From Methanosarcina barkeri MS (GTDB lineage Archaea > Halobacteriota > Methanosarcinia > Methanosarcinales > Methanosarcinaceae), in NCBI RefSeq assembly GCF_000970025.1, contig NZ_CP009528.1, forward strand, positions 2,839,168 through 2,903,167: 64,000 nucleotides of DNA, written 5' to 3'. The notes beneath the pieces were generated by a model. That model did not search any database. It saw only the letters and a list, made by a program, of their open reading frames with translations, and was not told where the DNA came from. Positions 8,444 to 17,862 of this stretch are shown in pieces. The first letter of the stretch is position 1, and the number at the start of each line of letters is the position of its first letter. Made by a program: the position numbers and the translations under genes.

Positions 8444-8869
8444 GTTAACACCGTTTTACTGCGTTTAGTTCCCGACTCTCTGGGTCAACGGGCAGGAGCA
8501 ATGTTCGGTTGCCTTGCCAGTGACTACTTGTAAAACGTTCTCAGTCAACTGAAGGTTAAAGCCTGAAAAGTCTTTTTTTGCAGTTTGAAGGGAGAATAAG
8601 CCTACTTTTCCAGCTTTGAAGGATAAGCCTGTTTTTCCAGCCTTGAGGGTACTGCCAGATAGGGTACTGTTACTGTATGTAATGAAAAATCTCATTTTGG
8701 GATTTAGAGTTTCAAAGTTAGCTATTTCGAATTTCTGTAAACAGATGTAAATTTTAAATTTGTCTATATATCGGCCTTTTTGCTCAACTTTTTGTCTGGC
8801 TACCCCTTTCTGAGCTTCCAAGACAAGGTCTATTTCGGGTTTCGTGATAAGCTGCATGATTTATTACGA
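8444..8869. other. Gene-free repeat-bearing stretch
   Basis: Contains two copies of a roughly 35-bp motif (AAGCCTACTTTTCCAGCTTT-like, 8600-8660). The open frame here has no ribosome site and no protein-like composition, and I treat it as noncoding. Confidence 0.5.
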
Positions 8870-9200
8870 CCTTTAGGATTGGATCGGAGCTAAATCTTGG
8901 ATTGGATCGTGGGGTCAACTTCCAGGTTGGATCAAGGGTTGAATCCTGTTGGGTCCCAAACTGATTCGAATGCGGATCTTGGGCTAATCCTCGGTTAGGT
9001 GCCGATATTCGAAGCTGATTTTGGGCTAAGTCAGGAGGATCCCTGTTGGATCGCAGGTTGGATTGAGTAAAATCCAGAAGACCCCTGTTGGATTGCAGGT
9101 TGGATTTTGGTTTGAATCGTAGGTTTGGAAATGGGTTGAATCCAGTGTAGGACCTCAGTGAGTTGCAGGGTGAATCCTGGGTAAGATTCATGGCTGGGGT
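8870..9200. repeat. Degenerate TTGGATTG-type repeat tract
   Basis: About 330 bp in which GGTTGGATT / GGATTGNAGGTTGGAT variants recur every 20-40 bp, strand-asymmetric and G+T rich on the plus strand. The minus-strand open frame gives a protein of SNRGLLDF/SNRDPPDL-like repeats, best explained as a translation of the repeat. Related stretches were not seen elsewhere in the window. Confidence 0.6.
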
Positions 9201-10218
9201 ATGGAAGACGGATCTGGGTTTTACCCGCCTTGCATTAATTCTGATTTGCTTCTGCTAATTTGCCTCTTAATTCAATGAACGCTTTGTCTGTTTTTCGAAG
9301 CTTGGAATCTGTTTTTGCATTTCTGGAACAGCTTACGAAACTCATCGGGTCTTTTTTTCGAACTCCACAAGCGTCCGTAACTAATTTAGCCTTCAGAGGG
9401 CTGACAGAGCAAATTTCGGATTATGTCGTTTTTTCTGAAACTTGAAGGAGAAAAACTAAATATATATTTTTTAAAGTTTCCCCAAGATTTCCACGAAGTA
9501 CCTCATCGACTTAATATAAAAGCTTTTTGGAATCATCCCGTTATTATCATAATGGGGTAAAATAGCGACCTGAAGGAAATCTTATTTAATATGTGTTCTG
9601 TTAGAGATCGGTCAGAGATCGGCTGGATTCCGTTTCTCGACTTTTGCAGCTTAAACCAGAAGCAATTTTTAAAGCGATCAAATACTTCAGATTGAAAAAA
9701 TACGTCCTTAAAGAGGTTTTAAACTTTCCAAAAACCCGGTTTACCCATTCCGGATAATCCCAATTTCTTTTATTCGGTCAGGAACAATCCTGATGGAAAG
9801 AAGTTTTTGTCGGTATTATTCAAATACAGCCGGGATCGAGAAAATATTTTCGAAGATAAATATCTCAAAACGAATCTGTCTAAAGATTAGTATCAATTAT
9901 TTGAATTATTTTTTATAATTTCGCTGAAAATATTCAGGCTGATACTCAAAAAATATAATAATTTAACTTTTATATAAATAGAAATTCATCAGTACAGAAA
10001 AAATAAAAAGTCTTCAGCGGTATGAGGTAAATAAGAGTTCACAAGAATCCTCAATTCGCTCTTCAAAATCATACAAAAAGAAAAATTAATCTGCCGACAG
10101 GAACATCGGCTTAAAGTCATTAAATAATATCAACCTGAATAGCTGACCTGAATATTGCCAAAAATTTTCATTTGAGCTTGCAAATTTAGTAACATTCTCT
10201 GATTTTAGTATCGCAGTC
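9201..10218. other. Gene-free stretch of about 1 kb
   Basis: AT-rich. A 61-codon open frame at 9260-9445 has no convincing ribosome site. Nothing else supported. Confidence 0.5.
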
Positions 10219-10767
10219 TCAGTCAAAAAGCTCTGCCATTGCTTTTACACTTTTGAACATCTCGACAATCATAGGCGTGGTACTATTAGGTTCTCCAAGA
10301 GTCGAATTGGCAGCTTCGATCATGTTGTCAGGGTATATGAGGCTTGAATTAAGCCGTTCCATATTTTCGTTTAAAGGAACAAGAGAATTTTCCGTCTCAC
10401 TCAAATTTTCAGGGTCTGATTCCATCACACCAAGTATGGAATTCGTTGTTGCTATGCCTGCCTCTGTCCCTCCGATTGTAGGCTGCAAAAATGGATATTC
10501 CTCAACGCGTGCGTTCAGGGTTCTATCTATGAGGTTAAGGTTGAGGTCAAGCATCTGAAGCATGGATGTGAGAAAACGGAAGTTTAGGCCTATTTCCTGA
10601 TCCATTAGTTCATTTTCGTCACACATTGATGTGAAATCTGTTTCATTGTTTTCATCTTCAAAATTAGTCTCCGCTACATCAGTTACTGCAGATGAAATTG
10701 GAAGCGTTGACAGAATGACCAAGAAGCTTGCAGCTATCCTCAGGTAAAAAACCTTGGCTCTTTTCAT
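10219..10767 (-). CDS. Secreted hypothetical protein
   Basis: A 182-residue protein starting MKRAKVFYLRIAASFLVILS with a clear signal peptide ending near ISSA. The start was chosen because a GGGGGG ribosome site lies about 7 nt upstream (an in-frame ATG five codons earlier overlaps that site). The mature part is acidic and Asn/Glu/Leu-rich with helix-type heptads (NSLLNEN, MERLNSS patterns), probably a helical extracellular protein. No family recognised. Confidence 0.7.
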   Translation of the reverse strand: MKRAKVFYLRIAASFLVILSTLPISSAVTDVAETNFEDENNETDFTSMCDENELMDQEIGLNFRFLTSMLQMLDLNLNLIDRTLNARVEEYPFLQPTIGGTEAGIATTNSILGVMESDPENLSETENSLVPLNENMERLNSSLIYPDNMIEAANSTLGEPNSTTPMIVEMFKSVKAMAELFD

Positions 10768-11126
10768 AATAATTCCCCCCACTATTACTTATCCAGTACT
10801 TATCCAGTTTAGTAAAATTACTTCCTCTCTAAAAATACTCACACTTGTCTATAAAAACGCAACGATTCATATAAAATAATGTAGCAGGTTGAAAATATTG
10901 CAGGTCGTTTTGGAACAAAAATTTATAGGAGAAGAAACATATATTTGAACATATTAAACTATCAAAAAAAAGAGTTAAGGATATTTTGAAAGAGTTTGGT
11001 AATTTTCCAACAAGAATTTTAATCTCAAAAAAGGTTGGTTTTAAGTCTAGTTTGGCTAAATACCGGAAGTTTTGCCCTATTCGAGATTATTTTATTAAAT
11101 TCATTGAGTCGTTAAGGGTGAAAATT
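10768..11126. other. Intergenic region between divergent genes
   Basis: Holds the divergent promoters of the secreted protein and the ORF at 11127; ATATATTTGAACATATTAAA near 10937-10960 is TATA-like. No other feature seen. Confidence 0.35.
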
Positions 11127-11405
11127 ATGAGAAAAAAACAATTCGCAATCGCTTGTACTTTCTTACTTATAATAGCCCATATGTTCAGGCGATGGAAACA
11201 AATGCAAAAATCTCTTGTCTGGAAAGGATTTTTAAGTGAATCCATGTGGGTCGAAGGTTATGGAGATCTATCGTCCTTCAAGAAATTAGTTTTTTGGATG
11301 AATTATCCTTTCTCCTATGCTAGATATTTATGGGATGTTGTATGGGATCGTATTGACAGATTGTATTTTAGATATTCAAGAGCAAGATCACTAAATAAGG
11401 ATTGA
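11127..11405 (+). CDS. Small hypothetical protein, possibly frameshifted
   Basis: A 92-residue frame starting MRKKQFAIACTFLLIIA behind AAGGGTGA with good spacing. The N-terminus looks like a signal peptide or membrane anchor. The rest is Arg/Trp/Tyr-rich (WKQMQKSLVWKGF, YARYLWDVVWDRIDRLYFRY). In another frame the signal peptide would run into YVQAMETNAKIS, a plausible cleavage region, so a frameshift near 11180 is possible. No family recognised. Confidence 0.4.
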   Translation: MRKKQFAIACTFLLIIAHMFRRWKQMQKSLVWKGFLSESMWVEGYGDLSSFKKLVFWMNYPFSYARYLWDVVWDRIDRLYFRYSRARSLNKD

Positions 11406-11631
11406 ATTCCAAAAGATTTGAACTTCTCAAAGTATAATATATTTAGAGATTAAAATCCCCTCAGTTCTTGTGGAAATTGGCATGAGCAAATGCAATAAGG
11501 GAAGATCGAATTACCAACAGTGTAAATGATTGTAGACCTGTACAGCTTCCTTTTTCATTGATATCCCGAAACATTTACGGTAAGCATAGTCTCATAAGTT
11601 TTCTCTCTAGATCATCAAACTGTGTCAAAGT

Positions 11632-12147
11632 TTAAAATAATGTAGTTTGCCTGTATCTTTTCTTTTCTAAGGGTTCTTTCTTTTGAGAGTAATTTATAAT
11701 GCCCATAAGCCTATCAATAAAACCTATTTGTTCTTTTCGTATTTTTTTCTTAGCGAGCTCAATATCAAACCAGCCTGCTCTATCGACCTCGGGATACTCG
11801 TGTACTTTCCCGGAGTTTTTCGGCCACTCAAGCGGAAATGTATTACTTACAACATTTGATATATCCAGGTCTTTTTCAAGAGCCCATACATGGACTATCT
11901 TCTTTCTAGATTGGTTCAACTCTCCCAGATCAATAAACTCGCCGTCAGCCTCAAAACCTGTTTCTTCTTTAAATTCTCTTTTTGCCGTGTCCAGAGGTTT
12001 TTCGTGCCCTTCGGGTAGCCCTTTGGGTATTGACCACACTCCGTAGTCTTTGTTTGCCCAAAATGGCCCGCCTGGGTGAACCAGCATCACTTCGAGTATC
12101 TCATTCCTGAACCTGAATAAAAGAATGCCATTACTATGAACACGCAC
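11632..12147 (-). CDS. Nudix hydrolase
   Basis: A 171-residue protein starting at GTG behind AAGGAAG. The Nudix box G-x5-E-x7-REFKEETGF is complete at about residues 43-65 (GLPEGHEKPLDTAKREFKEE), so it should cleave a nucleoside diphosphate linked to another group. The N-terminal RVHSNGILLFRF and the WSIPKG block match the (di)nucleotide polyphosphate or DUF-type subgroup of Nudix proteins that act on phosphoanhydrides; the substrate cannot be told. The C-terminus ends in a basic tail. It stands alone. Confidence 0.9.
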   Translation of the reverse strand: MRVHSNGILLFRFRNEILEVMLVHPGGPFWANKDYGVWSIPKGLPEGHEKPLDTAKREFKEETGFEADGEFIDLGELNQSRKKIVHVWALEKDLDISNVVSNTFPLEWPKNSGKVHEYPEVDRAGWFDIELAKKKIRKEQIGFIDRLMGIINYSQKKEPLEKKRYRQTTLF

Positions 12148-12390
12148 TTTTCTACTTCCTTTCCAAACTGCTTTAATCTTAATGTTTCATAATAAATTCA
12201 TTTCATAACGAAATCATTTCATAATGAACTCATAGACGCTACATTGTAAAATGAGGCAAAATTCGGAATAAAACTGGAATTTCATTCTTGTTTGACATTC
12301 CGGTATCATTCGACACTCCGGAATCATTTGACATTTGCATCGTTTGCTTTAGTATTTATTTAGCCAAGAAAATATAAATTTACTGAGAAA

Positions 12391-13188
12391 TTATTTAATG
12401 GCTGTGCCTTTAAAAAAGGTATAACAAAACGTGCCTTCTTGCCCTGCAGTCCGGTAAAGGTCGCTAATACCTTTATTCCACGTTTTTTCATCGATCATCT
12501 TTAGCTCCAGTGCCTGCTCCCTGACTCCCTCGACCATCGCAGTAAAAGTATTCTTCGTAAATCCTTCTACCAGATCGGGTTTACTCGAATCAACATATAC
12601 CATTCTGGGGGAGACATTCACATTTTTAAAACCAGCTCGATTCAACAGCGGGTAGATTTCTCTACCTATGAGGGAATTACCTCCCAGAAGTTCCTGGATA
12701 TCGATCAGGCACTTTATTGCTTGCATAGCTTCATCGCTCCTGGGATAAAAATAGCTTGAGCCGTGATCTCCTTCTATGACAGTTATCGTGCCCTCTTTTT
12801 TGAGTACCTTTTTCACCGACAATAAGGCATCAAGAGGGTTCTTAAGGTGTTCAAGTACAAAGCATATGAAAATATGGTCAAAAGTCTCGTCTTCATAGGG
12901 CAGAGAGAAAATATTAGCTACCTGAAAATCAACATTCTCCACCCCTTCTTTTTTAACCAATTGTCTTGCTTTTTCTACCGATTCATCTGAAATATCAATT
13001 GATGTGATGCTGGCTTCGGGACTGTTTCTGCTCAGTATGACTGTCTGCGCGCCCACACCGCAACCGGCCTCAAGCACTTTGCTTCCCGGAGGATATATGG
13101 TATCACTATGTAATAGCGCGGTGAGTGTATTTGCCTGGTCATGAAGTCGAGAATTTTCTCTATTAGAATATCCGTGTACGTAATCCAT
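12391..13188 (-). CDS. Class I SAM-dependent methyltransferase
   Basis: A 265-residue Rossmann-fold methyltransferase. Motif I VLEAGCGVGAQT at about 39-50, acidic SAM-ribose residue in TSIDIS near 64, motif with VANIFSLPYEDETFDHIFICFVLEHL at about 89-114 and VLKKEGTITVIEGD near 127. It resembles small-molecule methyltransferases of the UbiE/arsenite type, but there is no metal-binding Cys cluster and the substrate is unknown. It stands alone, with a broken methyltransferase gene of another subfamily 260 bp away in divergent orientation. Confidence 0.88.
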   Translation of the reverse strand: MDYVHGYSNRENSRLHDQANTLTALLHSDTIYPPGSKVLEAGCGVGAQTVILSRNSPEASITSIDISDESVEKARQLVKKEGVENVDFQVANIFSLPYEDETFDHIFICFVLEHLKNPLDALLSVKKVLKKEGTITVIEGDHGSSYFYPRSDEAMQAIKCLIDIQELLGGNSLIGREIYPLLNRAGFKNVNVSPRMVYVDSSKPDLVEGFTKNTFTAMVEGVREQALELKMIDEKTWNKGISDLYRTAGQEGTFCYTFFKGTAIK

Positions 13189-13449
13189 TTTATCAACCGA
13201 ATTTCATAATAATTGCTTTTCTGCTGCTAATTTGTCCTTTGATGTACTTATATGTACAAGATTTTAGTACTAAACAAGTTTTACTATAAATGCTATTATA
13301 ACTGCTCTATTTCTCTAAATATTTTGGATTTTGACCAAATGTGAAAACATATTAGATAGATATGATCAAATTTAAAAATATATAACATATTTTTGCATTC
13401 TTTCTCTTCGAAATGGAGATGGAACCCAAAATTAAACGGAGGAAGAAAC

Positions 13450-13893
13450 ATAGCGAACAAATCTACGGATGTATGCCCCTATCAGAAAGCCTGGACCCTT
13501 GAAAACTGGGTTCGTAGATTTTTGCAAAACCCTTACAAAATCGCTGGCAAATATGTCTAAGAAGGTCAGGTTGGTATGGATCTGGGATGCGGCCCGGGTT
13601 TCTTTTCTCTGGCAATGGCGAAGCTGGTTGGTGAAAACGGAAAGGTCATTTCGGTAAAGGTCATTTCGGTAAAGGTCATTTCGGTAAAGGTCATTTCGGT
13701 AAAGGTCATTTCGGTAAAGGTCATTTCGGTAAAGGTCATTTCGGTAAAGGTCATTTCGGTAAAGGTCATTTCGGTAAAGGTCATTTCGGTGGATGTTCAG
13801 GATGAGATGCTTCAGATATTAAAGTGTAAAAGTGAGCGTGAAGGGCTTAGTTCTCGCATCGTTCTTCATAAAATTAGTTTTAAAGGTTTTTGA
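13450..13893 (+). pseudogene. Methyltransferase pseudogene with pentapeptide minisatellite
   Basis: A small class I methyltransferase gene in decay. GGAGG at 13439 is followed after 7 nt by ATA (13450) where ATG is expected, then ANKSTDVCPYQKAWTLENW. An in-frame TAA interrupts at 13558. The frame resumes with the SAM motif GMDLGCGPGFFSLAMAKLVG, then ten KVISV units made by a 15-bp tandem repeat, then VDVQDEMLQILKCKSERE. It ends early at TGA after FKGF, so the C-terminal half is missing. Start loss, nonsense codon, expansion and truncation together make function very unlikely. Confidence 0.85.
13641..13790. repeat. 15-bp minisatellite, ten perfect copies
   Basis: AAAGGTCATTTCGGT occurs ten times head to tail without a mismatch, in frame (KVISV)n, at the strand that follows motif I of the broken methyltransferase. 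Perfect identity means recent expansion. Confidence 0.97.
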
Positions 13894-14101
13894 TAAATCG
13901 ATAGCATTAGGGAAATTAAATGAATTTTTGCGTTTACCTGCAGAAAGCAGGGTAAAGTCATAAATCTTGTTTGTGTCATATTTTTCTATGTACTTTTAAT
14001 ATATTAATAATCCGCAATATTCATATTTTGTGACAACTCTTTAAATATTCAAACTATATTTGTTACTTGTTTGTTACAGTCAGTTTTTGAGGGGGGACAC
14101 T

Positions 14102-15352
14102 GTGATTAAAAATGTTGAATATAGAATTATTCTAATTTTTCTTTTATTAGTTCTGTTTTTACAGATATCAAATATGGCGGCTGCAGAAAAACCTGCGGAA
14201 CAATGGAACAGGTCTTTTGGTGGAAATGGTGAAGATAGTGCCTGGTGTATTCAACAGACTTCAGACGGTGGGTATATAGTGGCAGGCACAACGGCTTCAT
14301 ACGGCAAAGGTATAGAAGGTTATCCGGATGCCTGGCTTATTAAGGTTGATAAAAGTGGGAATATGCAGTGGAATAAAACTTATGGGGGAACTTATTTTGA
14401 TGAAGGATACTTCACCCGACAAACTTCAGACGGCAGTTATGTGTTGTCAGGTTACACATTTCCTTCTGGTTATGCCGAACCATGGCTGATCAAGACAGAC
14501 AAAAAAGGAAACGAGATGTGGAATAGAGTATCTGATAATATTACTCATTGGGATTACCTTCAGTACAGGGCTGAACGTACTTCTGATGGTGGATACGTAA
14601 TTGGCGGTATAGTCGAATATGAGATCGGAGAGCGGGATGATCTGGTTCTGGTCGATTATGATATTATGATAACTAAGTATGACATGAGTGGCAATAAGCA
14701 GTGGAACAATACCTTTGGCAAAAATCATAGTCTTGAAACATTGAACTTTCTATTAGATCCTGTTAAGCAGACTTCTGATTGCGGATATGTAATTGCCAGT
14801 GCTACTATCTCAAATCAATCAAGTAACTATGATATCTGGCTTATAAAGACTGACGAGTATGGTAAGGAGCAGTGGAATAAGACCTTTGGCGGACCTATGG
14901 ATGACTCTGCTTTTTCTATCTCGCTTACTTCAGATAATGGTTATGTGTTGGCCGGAATGTATAATGACTCATGGACCCTTGAGACTGATGGTAACGCGTT
15001 CATAATGAAAACAGACAGTGAAGGTAATCAGGAATGGATAAAAGAATTCAGAAACTGTACGCTATATTCCGTTCAACAGACTTCAGATGGTGGATATGTA
15101 GCTGCGGGCGTTAAAAACGAGAACGCATGGTTAGTTAAGTTGTCAAGCGATGAAAAAAATGCTAAGTATGAAACCGGAAAAAATATCGAATCTGAGAATT
15201 GTGAAGATACTGAATTTGAGAATGGCAAGGATACTGAATCGGAAAATGGAAAAAGTATTGATTCTGGTAATACATTAGATAGCTTCTCTGCCCAGGTAAG
15301 ACATTACATTTGCGATATATTCAGGGAGATATTCCAGTGGAACTATACTTAA
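14102..15352 (+). CDS. Secreted repeat protein with WNKTFGG/TSDGGYIVAG repeats
   Basis: A 416-residue protein. The start is a GTG at 14102, chosen because GAGGGGGG lies 5 nt upstream; an earlier in-frame codon (14060) has no such site. A signal peptide (about 8-30) ends near MAAAEK. Then come about six repeats of roughly 50 residues with the pattern QTSDGGYIVAG...AWLIKVDKSGNMQWNKTFGG, which form beta-propeller-like blades in related archaeal and bacterial surface proteins. The C-terminal region is Glu/Asn-rich with four copies of an ENGKDTES-type motif. It is probably exported; no anchor signal is seen at the C-terminus. Confidence 0.82.
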   Translation: MIKNVEYRIILIFLLLVLFLQISNMAAAEKPAEQWNRSFGGNGEDSAWCIQQTSDGGYIVAGTTASYGKGIEGYPDAWLIKVDKSGNMQWNKTYGGTYFDEGYFTRQTSDGSYVLSGYTFPSGYAEPWLIKTDKKGNEMWNRVSDNITHWDYLQYRAERTSDGGYVIGGIVEYEIGERDDLVLVDYDIMITKYDMSGNKQWNNTFGKNHSLETLNFLLDPVKQTSDCGYVIASATISNQSSNYDIWLIKTDEYGKEQWNKTFGGPMDDSAFSISLTSDNGYVLAGMYNDSWTLETDGNAFIMKTDSEGNQEWIKEFRNCTLYSVQQTSDGGYVAAGVKNENAWLVKLSSDEKNAKYETGKNIESENCEDTEFENGKDTESENGKSIDSGNTLDSFSAQVRHYICDIFREIFQWNYT

Positions 15353-15420
15353 AGGGACTACTATACTTGAAGAGGCTACTATACTTAAAGGGACTACTTA
15401 AAGGGACTACTTAAAGGGAA
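15342..15420. repeat. 18-bp tandem repeat crossing a stop codon
   Basis: Three copies of ACTATACTTAAAGGGACT and two shortened copies (ACTTAAAGGGACT). The first copy contains the TAA stop of the preceding gene, so the repeat grew from coding sequence into the 3' flank. The remaining 15421-15880 gap shows no gene. Confidence 0.8.
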
Positions 15421-15880
15421 ACTTTTCTTGAGAAAATCACATTCCTGTTTTTAATGCAGTGTTGCAAGCTTCAAATCTTTTAAAATTCCTGGGTATTATG
15501 TCTACTCCCCTTTTTCTGCTTTTCCAAACAAACTTTGGAGTATTTCGATCCATCAAGAGCAAACTTATTTCCAATTAACGCCAAGAAGGATAAGAATCCG
15601 TATTTTATTAAACAATGGCACGAAAAAGTTATATACATCGTTCAGAAGTTTTAGTCAAACCTCATTTTAACTCCGTATGCCGAGAATAGATCATTTTTCT
15701 ATACAAAAAATGGCTATACTACTTTATGTCGGTTCTACATTACTAAAGTGTCCTTTGGTCATAATTTTATAATTAATATATTTATTTTATATTAATACCT
15801 ACATGAAAAAAGCATATATAGTAATACATACAATAAATAATGTAACATTTAGATCTAAATTAAACTGTATGGTGGGTATT

Positions 15881-16300
15881 ATGATAGAAACAGAACTTAT
15901 GAGGATAGGTGTCTCTCTTCCAGATACCCTTCTGAATAAATTCGATGAAATCGTTGAGAAAAGAGGTTATTCTTCCCGCTCGGAAGGCATGAGAGATGCT
16001 ATCAGGAGTTATATTTACCATTATGAATGGATAAACGACGTTAAGGGCTATCGTATAGGAACAATTGCGGTTATTTATGACAACAAGAGAAAAGACCTTG
16101 CAAATGTTTTAACAAATATCCAGCATAACTATTCTCACCTGATAAGATCTTCAGTGCATGTTTACCTTGATCGTGAAAATTGTTTTGAACTAATTTTTCT
16201 CAATGGAAAAGGTGAAGATATTGCAGAACTTACTGAATCTATAATAGCCTTGAAAGGAGTCAAATTTTCAAAACTTACAACTATATCATTAAATAAATAA
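15881..16300 (+). CDS. NikR-like nickel-responsive regulator, one ligand changed
   Basis: A 139-residue protein: N-terminal ribbon-helix-helix ([39 protein letters not shown]) and C-terminal ACT-like nickel-binding domain. Compared with E. coli NikR, the ligands equivalent to His76, His87 and Cys95 are present (His82, His93, Cys101), but the one equivalent to His89 is Tyr95. GGTGG precedes the ATG at 15881; upstream frame extension has no ribosome site. It could regulate the nikMNQO operon 10 kb away, though the Tyr change may alter metal choice or geometry. A TATA-like GCATATATAG lies near 15811. Confidence 0.85.
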   Translation: MIETELMRIGVSLPDTLLNKFDEIVEKRGYSSRSEGMRDAIRSYIYHYEWINDVKGYRIGTIAVIYDNKRKDLANVLTNIQHNYSHLIRSSVHVYLDRENCFELIFLNGKGEDIAELTESIIALKGVKFSKLTTISLNK

Positions 16301-16334
16301 TGAACTTATAGGTATATTTTGAGAAGTATACTCT

Positions 16335-16466
16335 GAGCTCATCCCAAAACCAGCTTTATACTAAGAACTGATAAGAATTTAAGACCTATTCCCGTGATCA
16401 GAAACTCATTGATTATTCTTAATTCCATATTCGGAGAAGCAGTTTTGAGTTATGGAATAGGTTCTC
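16335..16466. repeat. MITE-like inverted-repeat element, family R1, copy 2
   Basis: Starts GAGCTCATCCCAAAACCAG and ends CAGTTTTGAGTTATGGAATA plus GGTTCTC. It is closely similar along its length to 56317-56445, including the internal ATTCCCGTGATCAGAAACTC block. Noncoding. Confidence 0.75.
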
Positions 16467-16577
16467 TTATAAACAAGTATATTCTTCCTTTTAAGAAGCA
16501 TTGGCCTGGATGAGTTTTAAACTATTGAATACTAAGTAAAATAGGAAATTTTGAACTCAAATTTGAACGCGAAAACA

Positions 16578-16715
16578 CCTGAAATTCCTCACCCGCTGCA
16601 CATACAGGTAAAGAATTCAGGAGTTATGCGTTCAATTCACAGATTTAGGAGGCTTTTCTATTTTTGTCTGTTCGCTTAGACATAGATACATACGACAAAC
16701 TGTTATTTAACACTT
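16578..16715 (-). ncRNA. Candidate structured small RNA, copy B
   Basis: A 138-nt element matching 5893-6031 in length and block order: helix CCTGAAATTCCTCACC / GGTAAAGAATTCAGG (16578-16621), AGGAGG at 16647-16652, hairpin TGTCT-GTTCGCTT-AGACA (16665-16682) and ATTTAACACTT (16705-16715). The middle hairpin of copy A is not kept. It lies 280 bp after the NikR-like gene. As for copy A, the minus strand is preferred because a TATA-like block then precedes the first hairpin and CCUCCU is exposed. Confidence 0.45.
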
Positions 16716-17862
16716 TTCATTACATTTGTGATATTTGATATTATTATATTGAAAACTTGTATTACTAATTTTAGGTCAACATTCAGGAAAAAACACTTTA
16801 ACTTTTACAGTACCTGAGAAATATGAAGTTAATAACCTTAGTAGGACAGTGTTAACTAATTTATATTTAATAGTTTTCTTCTTTTTTGGTTCAATTGGGC
16901 TTGACAATTTTTATAAGTTTAAAAAAATTTATTATATATTCTATGTAATTCCATGCTTTTTTACTACAATCAAGATTGTAACGGGGACGCGAACATATCC
17001 CCATTGCTTGTAGGGGTGCGCCAGCGCAACGAGAGTAACAATATTCTCAAAATACAAAAATAGGCAAAGAATTTCCTAAATTACTTAAAGATAAATATCC
17101 TTCTCTTTTTGAAGACAGAAAATATTGAAGTACTATCACCAGGGCACTTCTCATGAATACTTTCTTGCAAACTTAACATAAATCTACTAAAATATATTAA
17201 AGTAGATAATTATTTATATGATCGACATGATCTAGCCCTCCATCACATGATTAAAAGTTCAAACTCCGCATTTCTTGCAGTATACCGATGTTTTTTTCTC
17301 CTTCTTTTTGGGGATCAGTTCCTTGCTTAACAGGCTTTTATTTACGCTGGTTTGTAGAGAAAATGATTATTCCGAACTGAAAGTATTAAAGACAAACAGA
17401 TCAAAAATTAAACGTAAGAACGCCATACAATTCAATATCTATGAACGCAATCTACTAAATATAAACTTTAAAACCGGTTATTTACTGATTAATACTTTCA
17501 CTCCGCTATATTACTCTATTAATAAAAAGTCTGCATTCTGCTGTATGTATCGAAAAACGGGGTAGCATGAATCCGAAAATTGTCATATATATGAGGAGTG
17601 AAATCAACGTCATGTAATTATCACTACTTATTTATAATAATATATGGAATTATCTGCCTGAAAAAAATGGCTCGATAAATAAATATAAACTTTAGGTTTT
17701 TCAAAAAAGTTTCTTAAAATTCATAAATTCATATCATTTCTGGATTTTTTAGAGATCTAACTTAAAAATCCAGAATTTACTTTAATCTAAAATCCAGACT
17801 TTATTCTGACCTTAAATTTTCATCTAACCGATTCAACTGGACAAAAACCCGAGAGAAGGAAA
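16716..17862. other. Gene-poor stretch upstream of uvrA
   Basis: Very AT-rich except for a short GC-rich island at 16980-17035 that can form two hairpins (GGGGA...TCCCC at 16983-17002 and TGCG-CCAG-CGCA at 17017-17028), possibly a small structured RNA. The 96-codon open frame at 17275 has no ribosome site and no protein features, and is not called. The uvrA promoter should lie near the right end. Confidence 0.4.

Noticed and set aside
8784-9191. 135-residue minus-strand frame rich in SNR/DP repeats
   Set aside because: The repeats follow the degenerate DNA repeat rather than protein-level selection, and there is no ribosome site.
17275-17565. 96-residue ORF upstream of uvrA
   Set aside because: No ribosome site; the N-terminal hydrophobic run is poly-T translated as Phe/Leu, and the rest has no protein pattern.
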